In this document: one piece after another, positions 25,904-34,586 of the stretch
Numbering within the stretch: the stretch's first letter is position 1
Layout of the letters: the number at the start of each line of letters is the position of its first letter
Assembly: GCF_026619415.1 (NCBI RefSeq)
Contig: NZ_JAOVZR010000001.1
Location: 1,426,001 to 1,490,000 of the forward strand
Length of the DNA: 64,000 nt
Source: Hoeflea algicola
Lineage (GTDB): Bacteria; Pseudomonadota; Alphaproteobacteria; Rhizobiales; Rhizobiaceae
Direction of reading: 5' to 3'
Notes under the pieces: model-generated
Databases searched by the model: none
What the model was told of the DNA's origin: nothing
Seen by the model: only the letters and a program-made list of their open reading frames with translations
Made by a program: the position numbers and the translations under genes

Positions 25904-26758
25904 ATGACCAGCACAATCCTAGCCCTTGTCGACGGGTCGATATACTCCAAGAGCGTATGCGATCACGCTGCTTGGGCGGCGGCCAAAATGGACGCGAAAG
26001 TCGAACTTCTGCATGTCTTCGACCGCCTCGCAGGCGCGCAGAACTCCGATCTTTCCGGCTCAATCGCGCTCGGCGCGCGCACAGCCCTGCTTGAGAAACT
26101 GGCAACGCTGGACGAACAGCGTCTGAAACTGCTGCAGCAGAAGGGCCGCGCCATCCTCGACGATGCCCGCGCCATCATCGAGGCGGCCGGCCAGACCGTG
26201 TCAGGCGTCCACCTGCGCCAGGACGATTTGACCGATGCGGTTGCCGCCCAGGAAAACAGCGCCGCCATGATCATGATCGGCAAGCGCGGCGAAGCTGCCG
26301 ATTTTGCCAGCCTGCGGCTGGGTGCCCATGTCGAGGAACTGGTCCGCGCCAGCCACAAGCCGGTGTTCGTGGCCTCGCGCGCGTTCAAGCCGATCGACCG
26401 GGCGGTCATCGCCTATGATGGCGCAGCATCGAGCCAGCGGGTGGTCGACCATGTCGCCCGCAACCCGCTGTTTTCAGGCCTGACGATCGAGGTAATCACC
26501 GTCGGTTCGCGCAACCGCGAGACTGAAAAAGGTTTGGAAAACGCCAAAGCCGTGCTCGCCGGCGCCGGACTGGAGGTCGAAACCAAGATCCTCGCCGGGC
26601 AACCCGACGCGGTTCTGGGTCAGCGCGTCGAGGAAGCCGGCTCCTGCCTCGTCGCCATGGGCGCCTACGGCCACTCCCGGATCCGCAGCTTCGTGATTGG
26701 CTCGACCACGAGCGAAATGCTGCGCTCCTGCAAGGCGCCTGTGCTGTTGATGCGGTGA
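25904..26758 (+). CDS. Tandem-domain universal stress protein
   Basis: 284 aa made of two UspA folds (about 1-145 and 150-284). The C-terminal one has the nucleotide-binding motif MGAYGHSRIRSFVIGSTTSEML (G-2x-G-9x-G-S/T pattern). The ATG at 25904 was chosen because it follows an AAGGA site; a TTG at 25886 would overlap the transporter gene. It probably senses ATP/AMP or modulates the SulP transporter upstream, which is an inference from the conserved pairing. Confidence 0.9.
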   Translation: MTSTILALVDGSIYSKSVCDHAAWAAAKMDAKVELLHVFDRLAGAQNSDLSGSIALGARTALLEKLATLDEQRLKLLQQKGRAILDDARAIIEAAGQTVSGVHLRQDDLTDAVAAQENSAAMIMIGKRGEAADFASLRLGAHVEELVRASHKPVFVASRAFKPIDRAVIAYDGAASSQRVVDHVARNPLFSGLTIEVITVGSRNRETEKGLENAKAVLAGAGLEVETKILAGQPDAVLGQRVEEAGSCLVAMGAYGHSRIRSFVIGSTTSEMLRSCKAPVLLMR

Positions 26759-26918
26759 GGAAGACCGAAGAGATCTGCCGTCGAACTGCCTGGATGTTAC
26801 GGCCCTTTGCTGTCGTTGCAGGGTGACTTCTTGATAGCCGCTTTGTACTTCATTGTGGGAGAGTGTCTGATCTTCTGAGTAACTGCGCTTTGGTCCATGC
26901 TTCCTGAGAGGAGCAAGG

Positions 26919-27014
26919 ACGAAGACGATTTCCAAGGAACTGCTGGACGAACTTCTGAAGGGCTGCGAGCGGCCACGGAACAACATAATCAGAGCTTCGG
27001 AATATGGGATCTGA
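26919..27014 (+). pseudogene. Remnant of an IS256-family transposase N-terminus
   Basis: The frame reads TKTISKELLDELLKGCERP and then diverges and stops at 27012-27014. The first 19 residues resemble the conserved N-terminus of IS256-family (mutator-type) transposases, which start around TISKELLDELL and continue with a segment absent here. No start codon, DDE domain or terminal inverted repeats were found, so this is a short relic. Confidence 0.45.
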
Positions 27015-27403
27015 GCCAAAGCGGACACACCATCGATCTGTGTATGCAACTCTTGATGGTAGAGCAAATGTCACTTTTCAGCATTGCCCAGATGACTGCG
27101 GCTACAGTTCCTCCCCCGCACCTTGCACCTCCGCCCACAGCCAATTGAAACCCGACCAATCGACTTCGTCCCACATGGTGCCTAGCCAGATTACGTCGCC
27201 CCTGTCAGCACCGTCAGCAAGGGGAAATTCCTCAACCCGACCACCGATGACTTGAACACCCTCAATTCTTGCATTCCGCTGCGGAAACTCTCCCACACTA
27301 ATCAGCAGGTTCACTAGCGGAGAACTCCAGAGCTAAACAGCTACAAAACACTCAACGCATGTCAGAATTTCGCTGTGTTGACTCCGGTGCGCATTAATGC
27401 ACA

Positions 27404-27415
27404 AATGTATACATT
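27404..27415. promoter_or_regulatory. Palindrome AATGTATACATT upstream of the binding-protein gene
   Basis: A perfect 12-bp palindrome lies 30 nt before the start at 27446. GTATAC-centred palindromes are typical operators of GntR (FadR/FCD-type) repressors. No GntR gene is present in the window, so the regulator would be encoded elsewhere. Confidence 0.4.
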
Positions 27416-27445
27416 CATTAAGATAGAACGAAACGGAGGAATGGT

Positions 27446-28345
27446 ATGGGAGAGTTTCAGACTAAGGTAGGAACCATTTTTACGGCGGCGGCAGTTGGGA
27501 TATTGTTGTCAGTTGGCGTTGTGTCAGCGCAAACATGTGGTGAGCCTGGTAAGTCAACCTTGGAAATTGTGCAGGAGCGTGGCGTCCTGCGCGCAGGAGT
27601 ACGGCCGGATTTTCCACCGTGGGGCTCAATTGACTCGACCGGCGAACTTATCGGGTTTGGCGTGGATATCGCCCGCGAATTTGCAGAGCACTTGGGCGTT
27701 GAGTTGGAGTTAATTCCGACAGTTGCTGCAAATAGATTCCCGATGTTGCTCACGTGCAAAACTGACGCGGATTTTGGCGCGACGACAGGAACAAAAACAC
27801 GAGACGAACAGGTTGATTTCGTTCCTCACTATACGTGGGATGTGGCTGTGATTCTGATCCAAAAGGGAATGGAAAAGAACCTTGATAGTTATCTGAATGA
27901 TGCCAATGCAACAGTGTGTTCAACGCAGGGAGGCGTATTGGGAGCTGCGTGGAAGGAAAAGGCAGCCGCAAAAGGCACTGAGGTGAACCTCAAGCTCTAC
28001 CGCGAAGATACTGATATCGTTCTAGCCATGGCGTCAGGAAAGTGTGACGTCGCTCCTGTTGGCCTTTTTACTGCGCAGATCCTGTTGGAGAAGCTTGGTG
28101 ATCGAGCGGCAAACATTGAAATTGGTGGAGAATTCCAGAAGGAGCCAAATGGCGTTTTTCTCAGGGAAAACGACTCAGACTGGCGCGACTGGATAAACTG
28201 GGGACAACAGCGGTTGTTTGCCGAGGGAAAATTTCAAGAACTGTATCGTAAGCACTTCGGCATCGACCCCCCATTTGTTCCCTGGGAACAGGGCATGCTC
28301 CAGCCAGATGTCACTAAAATTGCAAATGAAGGTGACAAGTGGTGA
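27446..28345 (+). CDS. Amino-acid-type ABC transporter substrate-binding protein (SBP family 3), orphan
   Basis: 299 aa, with a Sec signal peptide ending near GVVSAQT, then a family-3 solute-binding fold. Characteristic segments are RGVLRAGVRPDFPPWGS, GFGVDIAREFAEHLGV and DFGATTGTKTRDEQVDFV. It should capture a polar amino acid or related compound in the periplasm. No permease or ATPase gene accompanies it. Codon use is more AT-rich than in neighbouring genes, a sign of transfer. The start at 27446 follows GGAGGA at 7-nt spacing. Confidence 0.85.
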   Translation: MGEFQTKVGTIFTAAAVGILLSVGVVSAQTCGEPGKSTLEIVQERGVLRAGVRPDFPPWGSIDSTGELIGFGVDIAREFAEHLGVELELIPTVAANRFPMLLTCKTDADFGATTGTKTRDEQVDFVPHYTWDVAVILIQKGMEKNLDSYLNDANATVCSTQGGVLGAAWKEKAAAKGTEVNLKLYREDTDIVLAMASGKCDVAPVGLFTAQILLEKLGDRAANIEIGGEFQKEPNGVFLRENDSDWRDWINWGQQRLFAEGKFQELYRKHFGIDPPFVPWEQGMLQPDVTKIANEGDKW

Positions 28346-28490
28346 GTCTCGAAAACGCCGATCTCGCGACGCAAAATGGCAATCGCGACTGATTTGAGGG
28401 TTTCTCAAATTGCAACAACACTCTTCGGCTTCCCTCGCGCCTTTTGTTCTGTATGGGGGGGCCGATTTGCTTCTAACCAAGGGGTCTTCC

Positions 28491-29438
28491 ATGAAATTGC
28501 AATACAAGCCGAAGGTAGTTGTCTTGGGCGCAGGCGCGATGGGTTGTCTATTCGGTGGACTTCTCAAATTATCTGAATTCGATGTGTGGCTAGTTGATGA
28601 CTACGAGGCGCACATTAATGCGATCAACAATAACGGTTTGCGCATGATGGGTAGCTGGGGCGAACGGATTGTCGAAATCCCCGCCACAACGGATCCATCG
28701 GTGATCAAGTCCACCGACGTCGTACTGGTGCAGTGTAAAGGAACCCACACTGCAAAGGTAGTTTCGAACGCTCGCCATCTGTTTCAAAATGATGGTGCGG
28801 TCGCAGTGAGTTTTCAGAACGGCCTTGGGAACGAAGAAGTGATTTCGGATATTATAGGGTCCGAGAATGTATTAGGGGGGCTTGCCGTTCCAAGTGCAAT
28901 GATACGTGAGCCAGGCATTATTCAATGCTACAATGATATGTACCTCCCATCTTATATAGGAGAATTGAGCGGTGGGCTGTCCGAACGCACTCAGTTCATC
29001 GCAGATGCATTCTCGCAATCGGCCCTCAACGTAACCGCTAGTGCAGATATTCGGCGCGAGATGTGGAAGAAGTTGTTGGGAAACATTGGATTGGGAGCTA
29101 TATCGGGTGCAACCGATCTAACCCAGTATCAAATTATGAGTATGCCGGCTTTACGTGCGGTTGTTCTTCGCGCGATCGACGAGACAATGAATGTAGCGAC
29201 GGCTTCTGGCATAAATATTTGCAAAGAAGACATTGAAACGATACTTAAAATGCTAACGAGTAAAGAGGGTGGCGGAGACAGCAAGACCTCTATGCGGACT
29301 GATCTTGCAAGGCACCGCAAAACAGAAGTTGATTATATATACGGTCCAGTAATCGAGATGGGACGACGGTTTGATGTCGATACACCGACACTCACGACGC
29401 TTTCAGCAATCATCAAAGGCATGGAGTCGCACTATTGA
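28491..29438 (+). CDS. 2-dehydropantoate 2-reductase (ApbA/PanE) family protein
   Basis: 315 aa. The NAD(P)-binding motif VVLGAGAMGCLFGGLL is at the N-terminus. The family segment SFQNGLGNEE and the C-terminal helical domain containing MWKKLLGNIGLGAISG are typical. Ketopantoate reductase makes pantoate for coenzyme A, but many paralogues reduce other 2-keto acids, and its place after an orphan amino-acid binding protein suggests a catabolic role. The ATG at 28491 was chosen at the start of the Rossmann fold. Codon use is AT-rich like its upstream neighbour. Confidence 0.82.
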   Translation: MKLQYKPKVVVLGAGAMGCLFGGLLKLSEFDVWLVDDYEAHINAINNNGLRMMGSWGERIVEIPATTDPSVIKSTDVVLVQCKGTHTAKVVSNARHLFQNDGAVAVSFQNGLGNEEVISDIIGSENVLGGLAVPSAMIREPGIIQCYNDMYLPSYIGELSGGLSERTQFIADAFSQSALNVTASADIRREMWKKLLGNIGLGAISGATDLTQYQIMSMPALRAVVLRAIDETMNVATASGINICKEDIETILKMLTSKEGGGDSKTSMRTDLARHRKTEVDYIYGPVIEMGRRFDVDTPTLTTLSAIIKGMESHY

Positions 29439-29579
29439 AGAGCAACTTTGCCACGTCAGGTTGGTGCGGTTTGGTGATTGCTGATTAGGGTGTTTGGTTC
29501 GTAGAGCGGACCCTGGTGCAATTATATTGAACTTCCGCTTTCCGCCCAATCCAGTCGTGGAGCCCGAATCTATCCCGCT

Positions 29580-30986
29580 CTACCCCAGCAACCCCAGCGG
29601 GCGTTCACGGCGCCAGTGGTAAAACAGCTTGGCCAACGCCGCCGAGACAATTCGCGCGTCCACGGTGTCGGAGCGGCTGGTCAGCATGATCGGCACCCGC
29701 GCACCAAGCGCGATGCCTGCCGACGAAGCGCCGGCCAGGTGGATCAGTTGCTTGGCGATCATGTTGCCGCTTTCGAGATTGGGCGTGACCAGAATGTCGG
29801 CATAGCCCGCGACGTCGGAGACAATCCCCTTGGCCTTGACCGCTGCGGGCGAGATCGCATTGTCGAAAGCCAGCGGCCCGTCGACCTTGCCGCCGACGAT
29901 CTGCCCTCGGTCGTGCATCTTGCAGATCGAGGCGGCGAGCAGCGTCGATGGCAGGCTTCCGGTCACCGTCTCCACCGCTGACAACAACGCTACCAGCGGT
30001 GTTTCCTCGCCCAGTGCGATTGCCAGATCGATGGCGTTCTGGACGATATCCTTGAGCGCCTCCAGATCGGGAGAGATGTTGATCGCCCCGTCAGTGACAA
30101 ACAAGGTGCGGTCCTGCCCCGGTACGTCGAGCGCGAAAACATGGCTTAGCCGCCGTTCGGTACGCAGGCCTTTGCTGCGGTCGAGCACGGCCAGCAGCAA
30201 TTCGTCCGTATGCAGCTTGCCCTTCATCAGCGCCCTGGCCCGGCCTTCGTGCACCAGCGCCACGGCTCTTTCCGCCGCGGCATGGCTGTGCGGGGCGTCG
30301 ACGATCTCGACACCGCCAAGATCAAGCCCGGAATCGGCTGCGGCGGCTTCGATCTTGCCGCGCGGGCCGACCAGGACCGGCACGATCATGCCTTCATCGC
30401 GTGCCGCAAGCGCTCCGCCGAGGCTGAGATCGTCACACGGATGGACAATTGCCGTGCGCAGCGGCTCGAGCGCCCGTGCCCGCTCCACCAATGCGCCAAA
30501 ACGCACGCCATGCGACATCAGCCGCGAGGTCGGCATGCGGGCAATGGTGCGACGGCTTTTCTGCAACGGTGCGCGCACCAGCGCAGTGCCTGAAACAACC
30601 GTCTCGCCAGCGGCATTGATGCACACACAATCGAGACCAACTTCCGCCGATTGCTTGTCGACCTTGGTCACCACGACCTTGACCTTGATGCTGTCGCCGA
30701 TCTTGACCGGGTGATGAAAACTCAGCGTTCGCGCCAATTGCAGCGTGCCGGGCCCCGGCAACCGGGTTGCCAGCACCGCCGAAATCAGCGCGCTCGCCCA
30801 CATGCCATGAACAATGCCCTGCTGGAGAAGCAAGGCATCCTCGTCATCGGCATCGACATGCGCCGGGTTGACGTCCGCCGACACCGACGCAAACATGACG
30901 ATATCCTGCCGCGTCAGCATGCGTTCGATCTCGGCCTCATCTCCGATTTCGATTTCATCGATGGTACGGTTTTCAATCAGGTCCAT
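29580..30986 (-). CDS. MaoC-like hydratase fused to phosphate acetyl/butyryltransferase
   Basis: 468 aa in two parts. Residues 1 to about 140 are a MaoC (R-specific enoyl-CoA hydratase-like) domain with FASVSADVNPAHVD and GIVHGMWASALISAVLATRLPGPGT. Residues about 150-468 are a Pta/Ptb domain with LMKGKLHTDELL, FVTDGAINISPD and GYADILVTPNLESGNM. The fusion is a known bifunctional family in alphaproteobacteria. It would interconvert acyl-CoA and acyl phosphate, yet no acetate or butyrate kinase gene lies in the window. Confidence 0.9.
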   Translation of the reverse strand: MDLIENRTIDEIEIGDEAEIERMLTRQDIVMFASVSADVNPAHVDADDEDALLLQQGIVHGMWASALISAVLATRLPGPGTLQLARTLSFHHPVKIGDSIKVKVVVTKVDKQSAEVGLDCVCINAAGETVVSGTALVRAPLQKSRRTIARMPTSRLMSHGVRFGALVERARALEPLRTAIVHPCDDLSLGGALAARDEGMIVPVLVGPRGKIEAAAADSGLDLGGVEIVDAPHSHAAAERAVALVHEGRARALMKGKLHTDELLLAVLDRSKGLRTERRLSHVFALDVPGQDRTLFVTDGAINISPDLEALKDIVQNAIDLAIALGEETPLVALLSAVETVTGSLPSTLLAASICKMHDRGQIVGGKVDGPLAFDNAISPAAVKAKGIVSDVAGYADILVTPNLESGNMIAKQLIHLAGASSAGIALGARVPIMLTSRSDTVDARIVSAALAKLFYHWRRERPLGLLG

Positions 30987-31168
30987 TCATTCGCCCCTGT
31001 AATGCTGCCGATGCGCAAGCCGATTCAGATGCGCCAATTGCAGAGGAACTTGCCCGACCAGCGCGTCAGAAACAAGACAGACAAGGGGGCTGTGACCTGC
31101 CAGTGCCACAGCATCTGGCAGGCTGGTCCGCACGGCCTGGGCAGTAGGCAGCCGCGCGGACCAAGGGG

Positions 31169-31749
31169 TTAGACTACGTCGTCCGGACCGGGTGCGCGTT
31201 TTCTGCCGGTCACCATGGCACGCACCAGGTTTTCGCCATGCTCGATACTTGCGAAGATCACTCCGCCGACATGCAGGGCCACCAGACCGAGCGTGGCGTA
31301 GGCAGCCGTTTCGTGCGCCTCCTTGACCCAGCGCACACCCCAAAAGGCATCGCTGGTCATCATCACGCCGGTGAGCGATATTGCCGCAATTGCCAGCAAC
31401 AATGCGATCACCATCAACCCGCCGGCCGGATTGTGGCCGAGGTAACGCCGCGCCTTCATCCGCAGCGTGTCACCCACGAAGGTGGCTACCGTCGACGGTC
31501 CGTAGACAAACGAGGAAAAGCGCGCCGTGCGCGAGCCGACAAATCCCCAGAGCACGCGGCCGGCGATCAACGCAGCAATCACGTAGCCAGCGGTCTCGTG
31601 CGGATCTTGCCATTCATCACCGGTGAGAAAGGCAAAAAGAACAGGACGACGAGCGACCAGTGGAACAGCCTGACCAGCGGGTCCCACACCCGGATGGTTG
31701 CCGGCGATGTGACACCACCGACTTCCACCATGGTCTCCATCGTAGCCAT
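31169..31749 (-). pseudogene. Cytochrome b561-type membrane protein, apparent single-base frameshift
   Basis: Translation from the ATG at 31749 gives RVWDPLVRLFHWSLVVLFF, the standard first helix of bacterial cytochrome b561 with its haem-ligand histidine. The rest of the protein (AFLTGDEWQDPHETAGY to the end) is in another frame. The switch falls at the GGCAAAAAG run near 31631-31639, where one missing base would restore a 193-aa protein. The remaining frame keeps AAYATLGLVALHVGGVIFASIEHGENLVRAM-type sequence with further haem ligands. It overlaps the preceding PepSY gene by one base. A sequencing error is possible. Confidence 0.75.
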
Positions 31750-32021
31750 CAACTGTCAGCCTTGACCCGCAGCACGTCGCCGGTGCCGGGATGGAAATAG
31801 ACCTCGACGCGCTTGCCGTCCTTGTCTATGGCATAGGCTTCCAGGCAGCCATCTTCGGCCTCCATCGAGCGGATATCGTAGCCAAGCTCCTTGGCCTTCT
31901 CGGTGATCGCGGCATCGCTCATCCACTGATCGCGCGGCACGTTCGGGCAATTGTCGGCAGCAATGGCCACAGCCGGTGCAAGTGCGGCAACAAGGGTGGC
32001 TGCGATAAGGACGGTTTTCAT
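31749..32021 (-). CDS. Small periplasmic PepSY-domain protein
   Basis: 90 aa with a signal peptide (cleavage near VAIAAD). The PepSY-like core reads AITEKAKELGYDIRSMEAEDGCLEAYAIDKDGKRVEVYFHPGTGDVL. Such proteins are commonly paired with cytochrome b561 and two-component systems. Two cysteines (C25 and C59) could form a disulfide. The stop codon overlaps the cytochrome b561 start (TGATG). It is divergent from a second PepSY gene at 32152. Confidence 0.85.
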   Translation of the reverse strand: MKTVLIAATLVAALAPAVAIAADNCPNVPRDQWMSDAAITEKAKELGYDIRSMEAEDGCLEAYAIDKDGKRVEVYFHPGTGDVLRVKADS

Positions 32022-32151
32022 GAGAGCATTCCTTTTCTAGCGGTTTCGGGACGAGTGCCCGTTGACCACGCGTTTCTCGCAGAACCCTCATGACACTCCG
32101 CTGAAAAGGCTCGTCAGCGTTTTGTCATATTCGCGCCGCTATGCTCTCCCA

Positions 32152-32475
32152 ATGAAAATCAGTCTCTGTCTCCTGTTGCCGATCCTGGCGTTGTCGGCAG
32201 CGCCCGCGCTTGCTGATGAGCACAATGAAAAAAATGAACAACACGAGCGCGCCGACATGAACGAGGCGATCAGGCGCGGCGAGATCATGACCCTGTCCGA
32301 CATCCTCGAAAAGGTAAAACCTTTGATTGACGGGCGGATCGTGGAAATCGAATTCGAACGTGAAGATGGAATGCCGATTTATGAAATTTACATCCTCAAC
32401 GACGACGGCCGTCGCCTGGAGTATGAAATCGACGCCCGTACGGCTGAAATTCTCAGCCTCGGAGAGGAAGACTGA
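32152..32475 (+). CDS. Periplasmic PepSY-domain protein
   Basis: 107 aa. The signal peptide ends near APALADE, followed by a charged His/Glu/Asn stretch and a PepSY domain (LSDILEKVKPLIDGRIVEIEFEREDGMPIYEIYILNDDGRRLEYEIDARTAEIL). The start at 32152 begins the signal peptide. It lies 5 nt upstream of the response-regulator gene and probably belongs to the same operon. A sensory or inhibitory role for the following two-component system is an inference from this arrangement. Confidence 0.88.
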   Translation: MKISLCLLLPILALSAAPALADEHNEKNEQHERADMNEAIRRGEIMTLSDILEKVKPLIDGRIVEIEFEREDGMPIYEIYILNDDGRRLEYEIDARTAEILSLGEED

Positions 32476-32480
32476 CCGAC

Positions 32481-33152
32481 ATGCGCATACTTCTCGTCGA
32501 AGACGATGACCGGATCCGCGACGACGTGGCCCGCGCACTCGAATCCGCCGGCTATGTGGTTGACGGCGAATCCGACGGCGAGGAAGCCTGGTTTCTGGGC
32601 GACACCGAAACCTATGGCGCCGCAATCCTTGATCTTGGCCTGCCGGGAATGGATGGGCTGGCCGTGCTCAAGCGTTGGCGCGCGGCCGGCCGTACTTTCC
32701 CGATCCTGGTTCTCACTGCCCGTGGGACCTGGAGCGAACGGGTCGAAGGCATTGACGCCGGCGCCGATGACTACCTCCCCAAACCATTCCGCATGGAAGA
32801 ACTGATCGCCCGCTTGCGCGCCATCATCCGCCGCTCGGGCGGCATGGCCAATGCCGTAATCAGCATCGGCGAGGCCGACCTCGACACAAGGCAGATGCGC
32901 CTGAGCATTCGTGGCGTTCCAGTCAATCTGTCACCTCAGGAATATCGGCTGGTGGCCTATCTGATGCTCAACAAGGGCCGCGTGGTGGCGCAACAGGAAC
33001 TCGCCGAGCACCTGCAGTCAGCCCATTTCGAGCGTGAATCCAACGCTGTCGAGGTGCTGGTCGGCCGGGTCAGGCGGAAACTGCCGGTGGCATTGATCGA
33101 GACCCGTCGTGGCTTCGGTTACATCGTTGAAGATTCGAGCCCTGGCACATGA
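32481..33152 (+). CDS. OmpR/PhoB-family response regulator (PmrA/QseB-like)
   Basis: 223 aa. The receiver domain has acidic residues E7/D8, phospho-acceptor D51 in AAILDLGLPGMDG, T79 and K101 in LPKPF. The winged-helix domain, ending ETRRGFGYIVED, follows from about residue 130. Its stop codon overlaps the histidine kinase start (ATGA). The downstream phosphoethanolamine transferase gene is the probable main target, as in PmrAB-eptA systems, which is an inference. Confidence 0.93.
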   Translation: MRILLVEDDDRIRDDVARALESAGYVVDGESDGEEAWFLGDTETYGAAILDLGLPGMDGLAVLKRWRAAGRTFPILVLTARGTWSERVEGIDAGADDYLPKPFRMEELIARLRAIIRRSGGMANAVISIGEADLDTRQMRLSIRGVPVNLSPQEYRLVAYLMLNKGRVVAQQELAEHLQSAHFERESNAVEVLVGRVRRKLPVALIETRRGFGYIVEDSSPGT

Positions 33153-34531
33153 AACCGGTCCGCTCGCTCCGTTTCAGGCTCTTCGCACTTGCCGCCGTGG
33201 TTCTTGCCGCCGCATTGCTGGTGACTGGCTTCAGTCTGTCGACCCTGTTTTCCCGGTATCTCGAACGCCGCGTTGGCCAGGAACTTGATACCCACCTCAA
33301 CCAGATCGTCGGCGGCCTCCGGGTCGATGCGGCGTCGGGGTTGTCGCTGGCGCGTGAACCGGTGGATCCGCGCTTCCAGGCGGTATTTGGCGGACTCTAC
33401 TGGCAGATCGTCGATCTGACCGATGGCAACCAATTGCGCTCGCGCTCGCTGTGGGACACCTCGCTCGACGTTCCAGGCGACGAGTTACGACCCGGCGAAA
33501 GCCACGTCCACGACATCTCCGGCCCGCAAGGCTCAAACCTGTTGCTTCACGAAACCCTGGTGCTGATACCTGCACCTGATGGCGACCATCGCGTGCGCGT
33601 CACCGCCGCCATTGACCGGGCTGAAATCAGCGCGCTTGCGACTGGATTTTCGCGCGATCTCGCCCCGGTGCTGGCCATTCTCGGCAGCGTTCTGCTGCTC
33701 GGCTTCCTGCTGCAGGTTGGTGAAGGCCTGAAACCGGTCAGGCGTGTCGTGGCCGGCGTCCATGATATTCGTACCGGCGCGCGCAAACGTCTCCTTTCCG
33801 ATGCTGTGCCCTTGGAGGTCGCGCCACTGGTCGAGGAGGTAAACGCCCTGCTCGACGCCCAGGACGCGGCGATCAGCCGGGCGCGCGATCGCGCCGCCAA
33901 CCTCGCCCACGGGCTCAAGACCCCGCTGACCGCCCTGGAAAACGACATCGAACGGCTCCGCGCCACGGGCAACACCGAAATCGCCAATGATATCGCCGAA
34001 CTGGCGCTGCGGATGCGTCGGCACATGGAGCGTGAACTTGCCCGCGCCCGGCTGCGTCACGGCCGGAATCAGGATCAGACCTCGCTCAGGCCGATTGTCG
34101 AGGGGATCTTGCGCACATTGCAGCGCACGCCCGAGGGCGAAACACTGCAACTACGAAGCAGCATCAATGCATCATTGACTGTCGCAGTCGACCCCGATGA
34201 TCTTAGCGAACTCATTGGCAACATAGCTGAAAACGCGGTCCGCCATGCCAGCACCGAAGTTGTCGTCGAGACCGAGGTTTCGGCCAGCTCAATTGTGCTG
34301 GTCATCGGCGATGATGGCCCCGGACTCGGCGCTCAACACATAAAAAACGCCCTCAAACCGGGCCAGCGGCTCGACCAAGCCGGACTGGGCGCCGGTCTCG
34401 GATTGGCGATCGCCAGCGATATCGTCGAATCCTTCGGCGGGCAGCTCAACCTCGGACGGTCGCCGCTTGGTGGCCTTGAGGCACGCATCCTCATTCCCAT
34501 GGGCGGAGAAACTCGCTCCCCGCCCGGCTGA
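33149..34531 (+). CDS. Membrane sensor histidine kinase
   Basis: 460 aa. There are two membrane segments (about 11-33 and 171-190) around a periplasmic sensor of about 137 residues. Then come a HAMP-like linker, the phospho-acceptor H254 in NLAHGLKTPL, the N-box ENAVRHAS and the ATP-lid motifs GDDGPGLG and GAGLGLAIA. The His-Gly-Leu-Lys-Thr-Pro H-box resembles PhoQ/PmrB-type kinases. Partner of the overlapping response regulator. Confidence 0.93.
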   Translation: MKPVRSLRFRLFALAAVVLAAALLVTGFSLSTLFSRYLERRVGQELDTHLNQIVGGLRVDAASGLSLAREPVDPRFQAVFGGLYWQIVDLTDGNQLRSRSLWDTSLDVPGDELRPGESHVHDISGPQGSNLLLHETLVLIPAPDGDHRVRVTAAIDRAEISALATGFSRDLAPVLAILGSVLLLGFLLQVGEGLKPVRRVVAGVHDIRTGARKRLLSDAVPLEVAPLVEEVNALLDAQDAAISRARDRAANLAHGLKTPLTALENDIERLRATGNTEIANDIAELALRMRRHMERELARARLRHGRNQDQTSLRPIVEGILRTLQRTPEGETLQLRSSINASLTVAVDPDDLSELIGNIAENAVRHASTEVVVETEVSASSIVLVIGDDGPGLGAQHIKNALKPGQRLDQAGLGAGLGLAIASDIVESFGGQLNLGRSPLGGLEARILIPMGGETRSPPG

Positions 34532-34586
34532 CCCCAGAAGTCCGCCAACCAACCATTCCTCTCCAAATTAGTGCAGGTATCATCGA

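Larger units (their letters stand above)
26759..27445. other. Gene-poor, degenerate stretch at the left edge of an AT-richer patch
   Basis: No intact gene is convincing. The stretch holds the IS256-like fragment described separately and, on the minus strand at 27102-27314, a 70-codon frame (ending WLWAEVQGAGEEL) that I do not recognise and that may be a gene remnant. Base composition shifts from GC-rich coding DNA to more AT-rich sequence here, in line with an insertion boundary. Confidence 0.5.
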
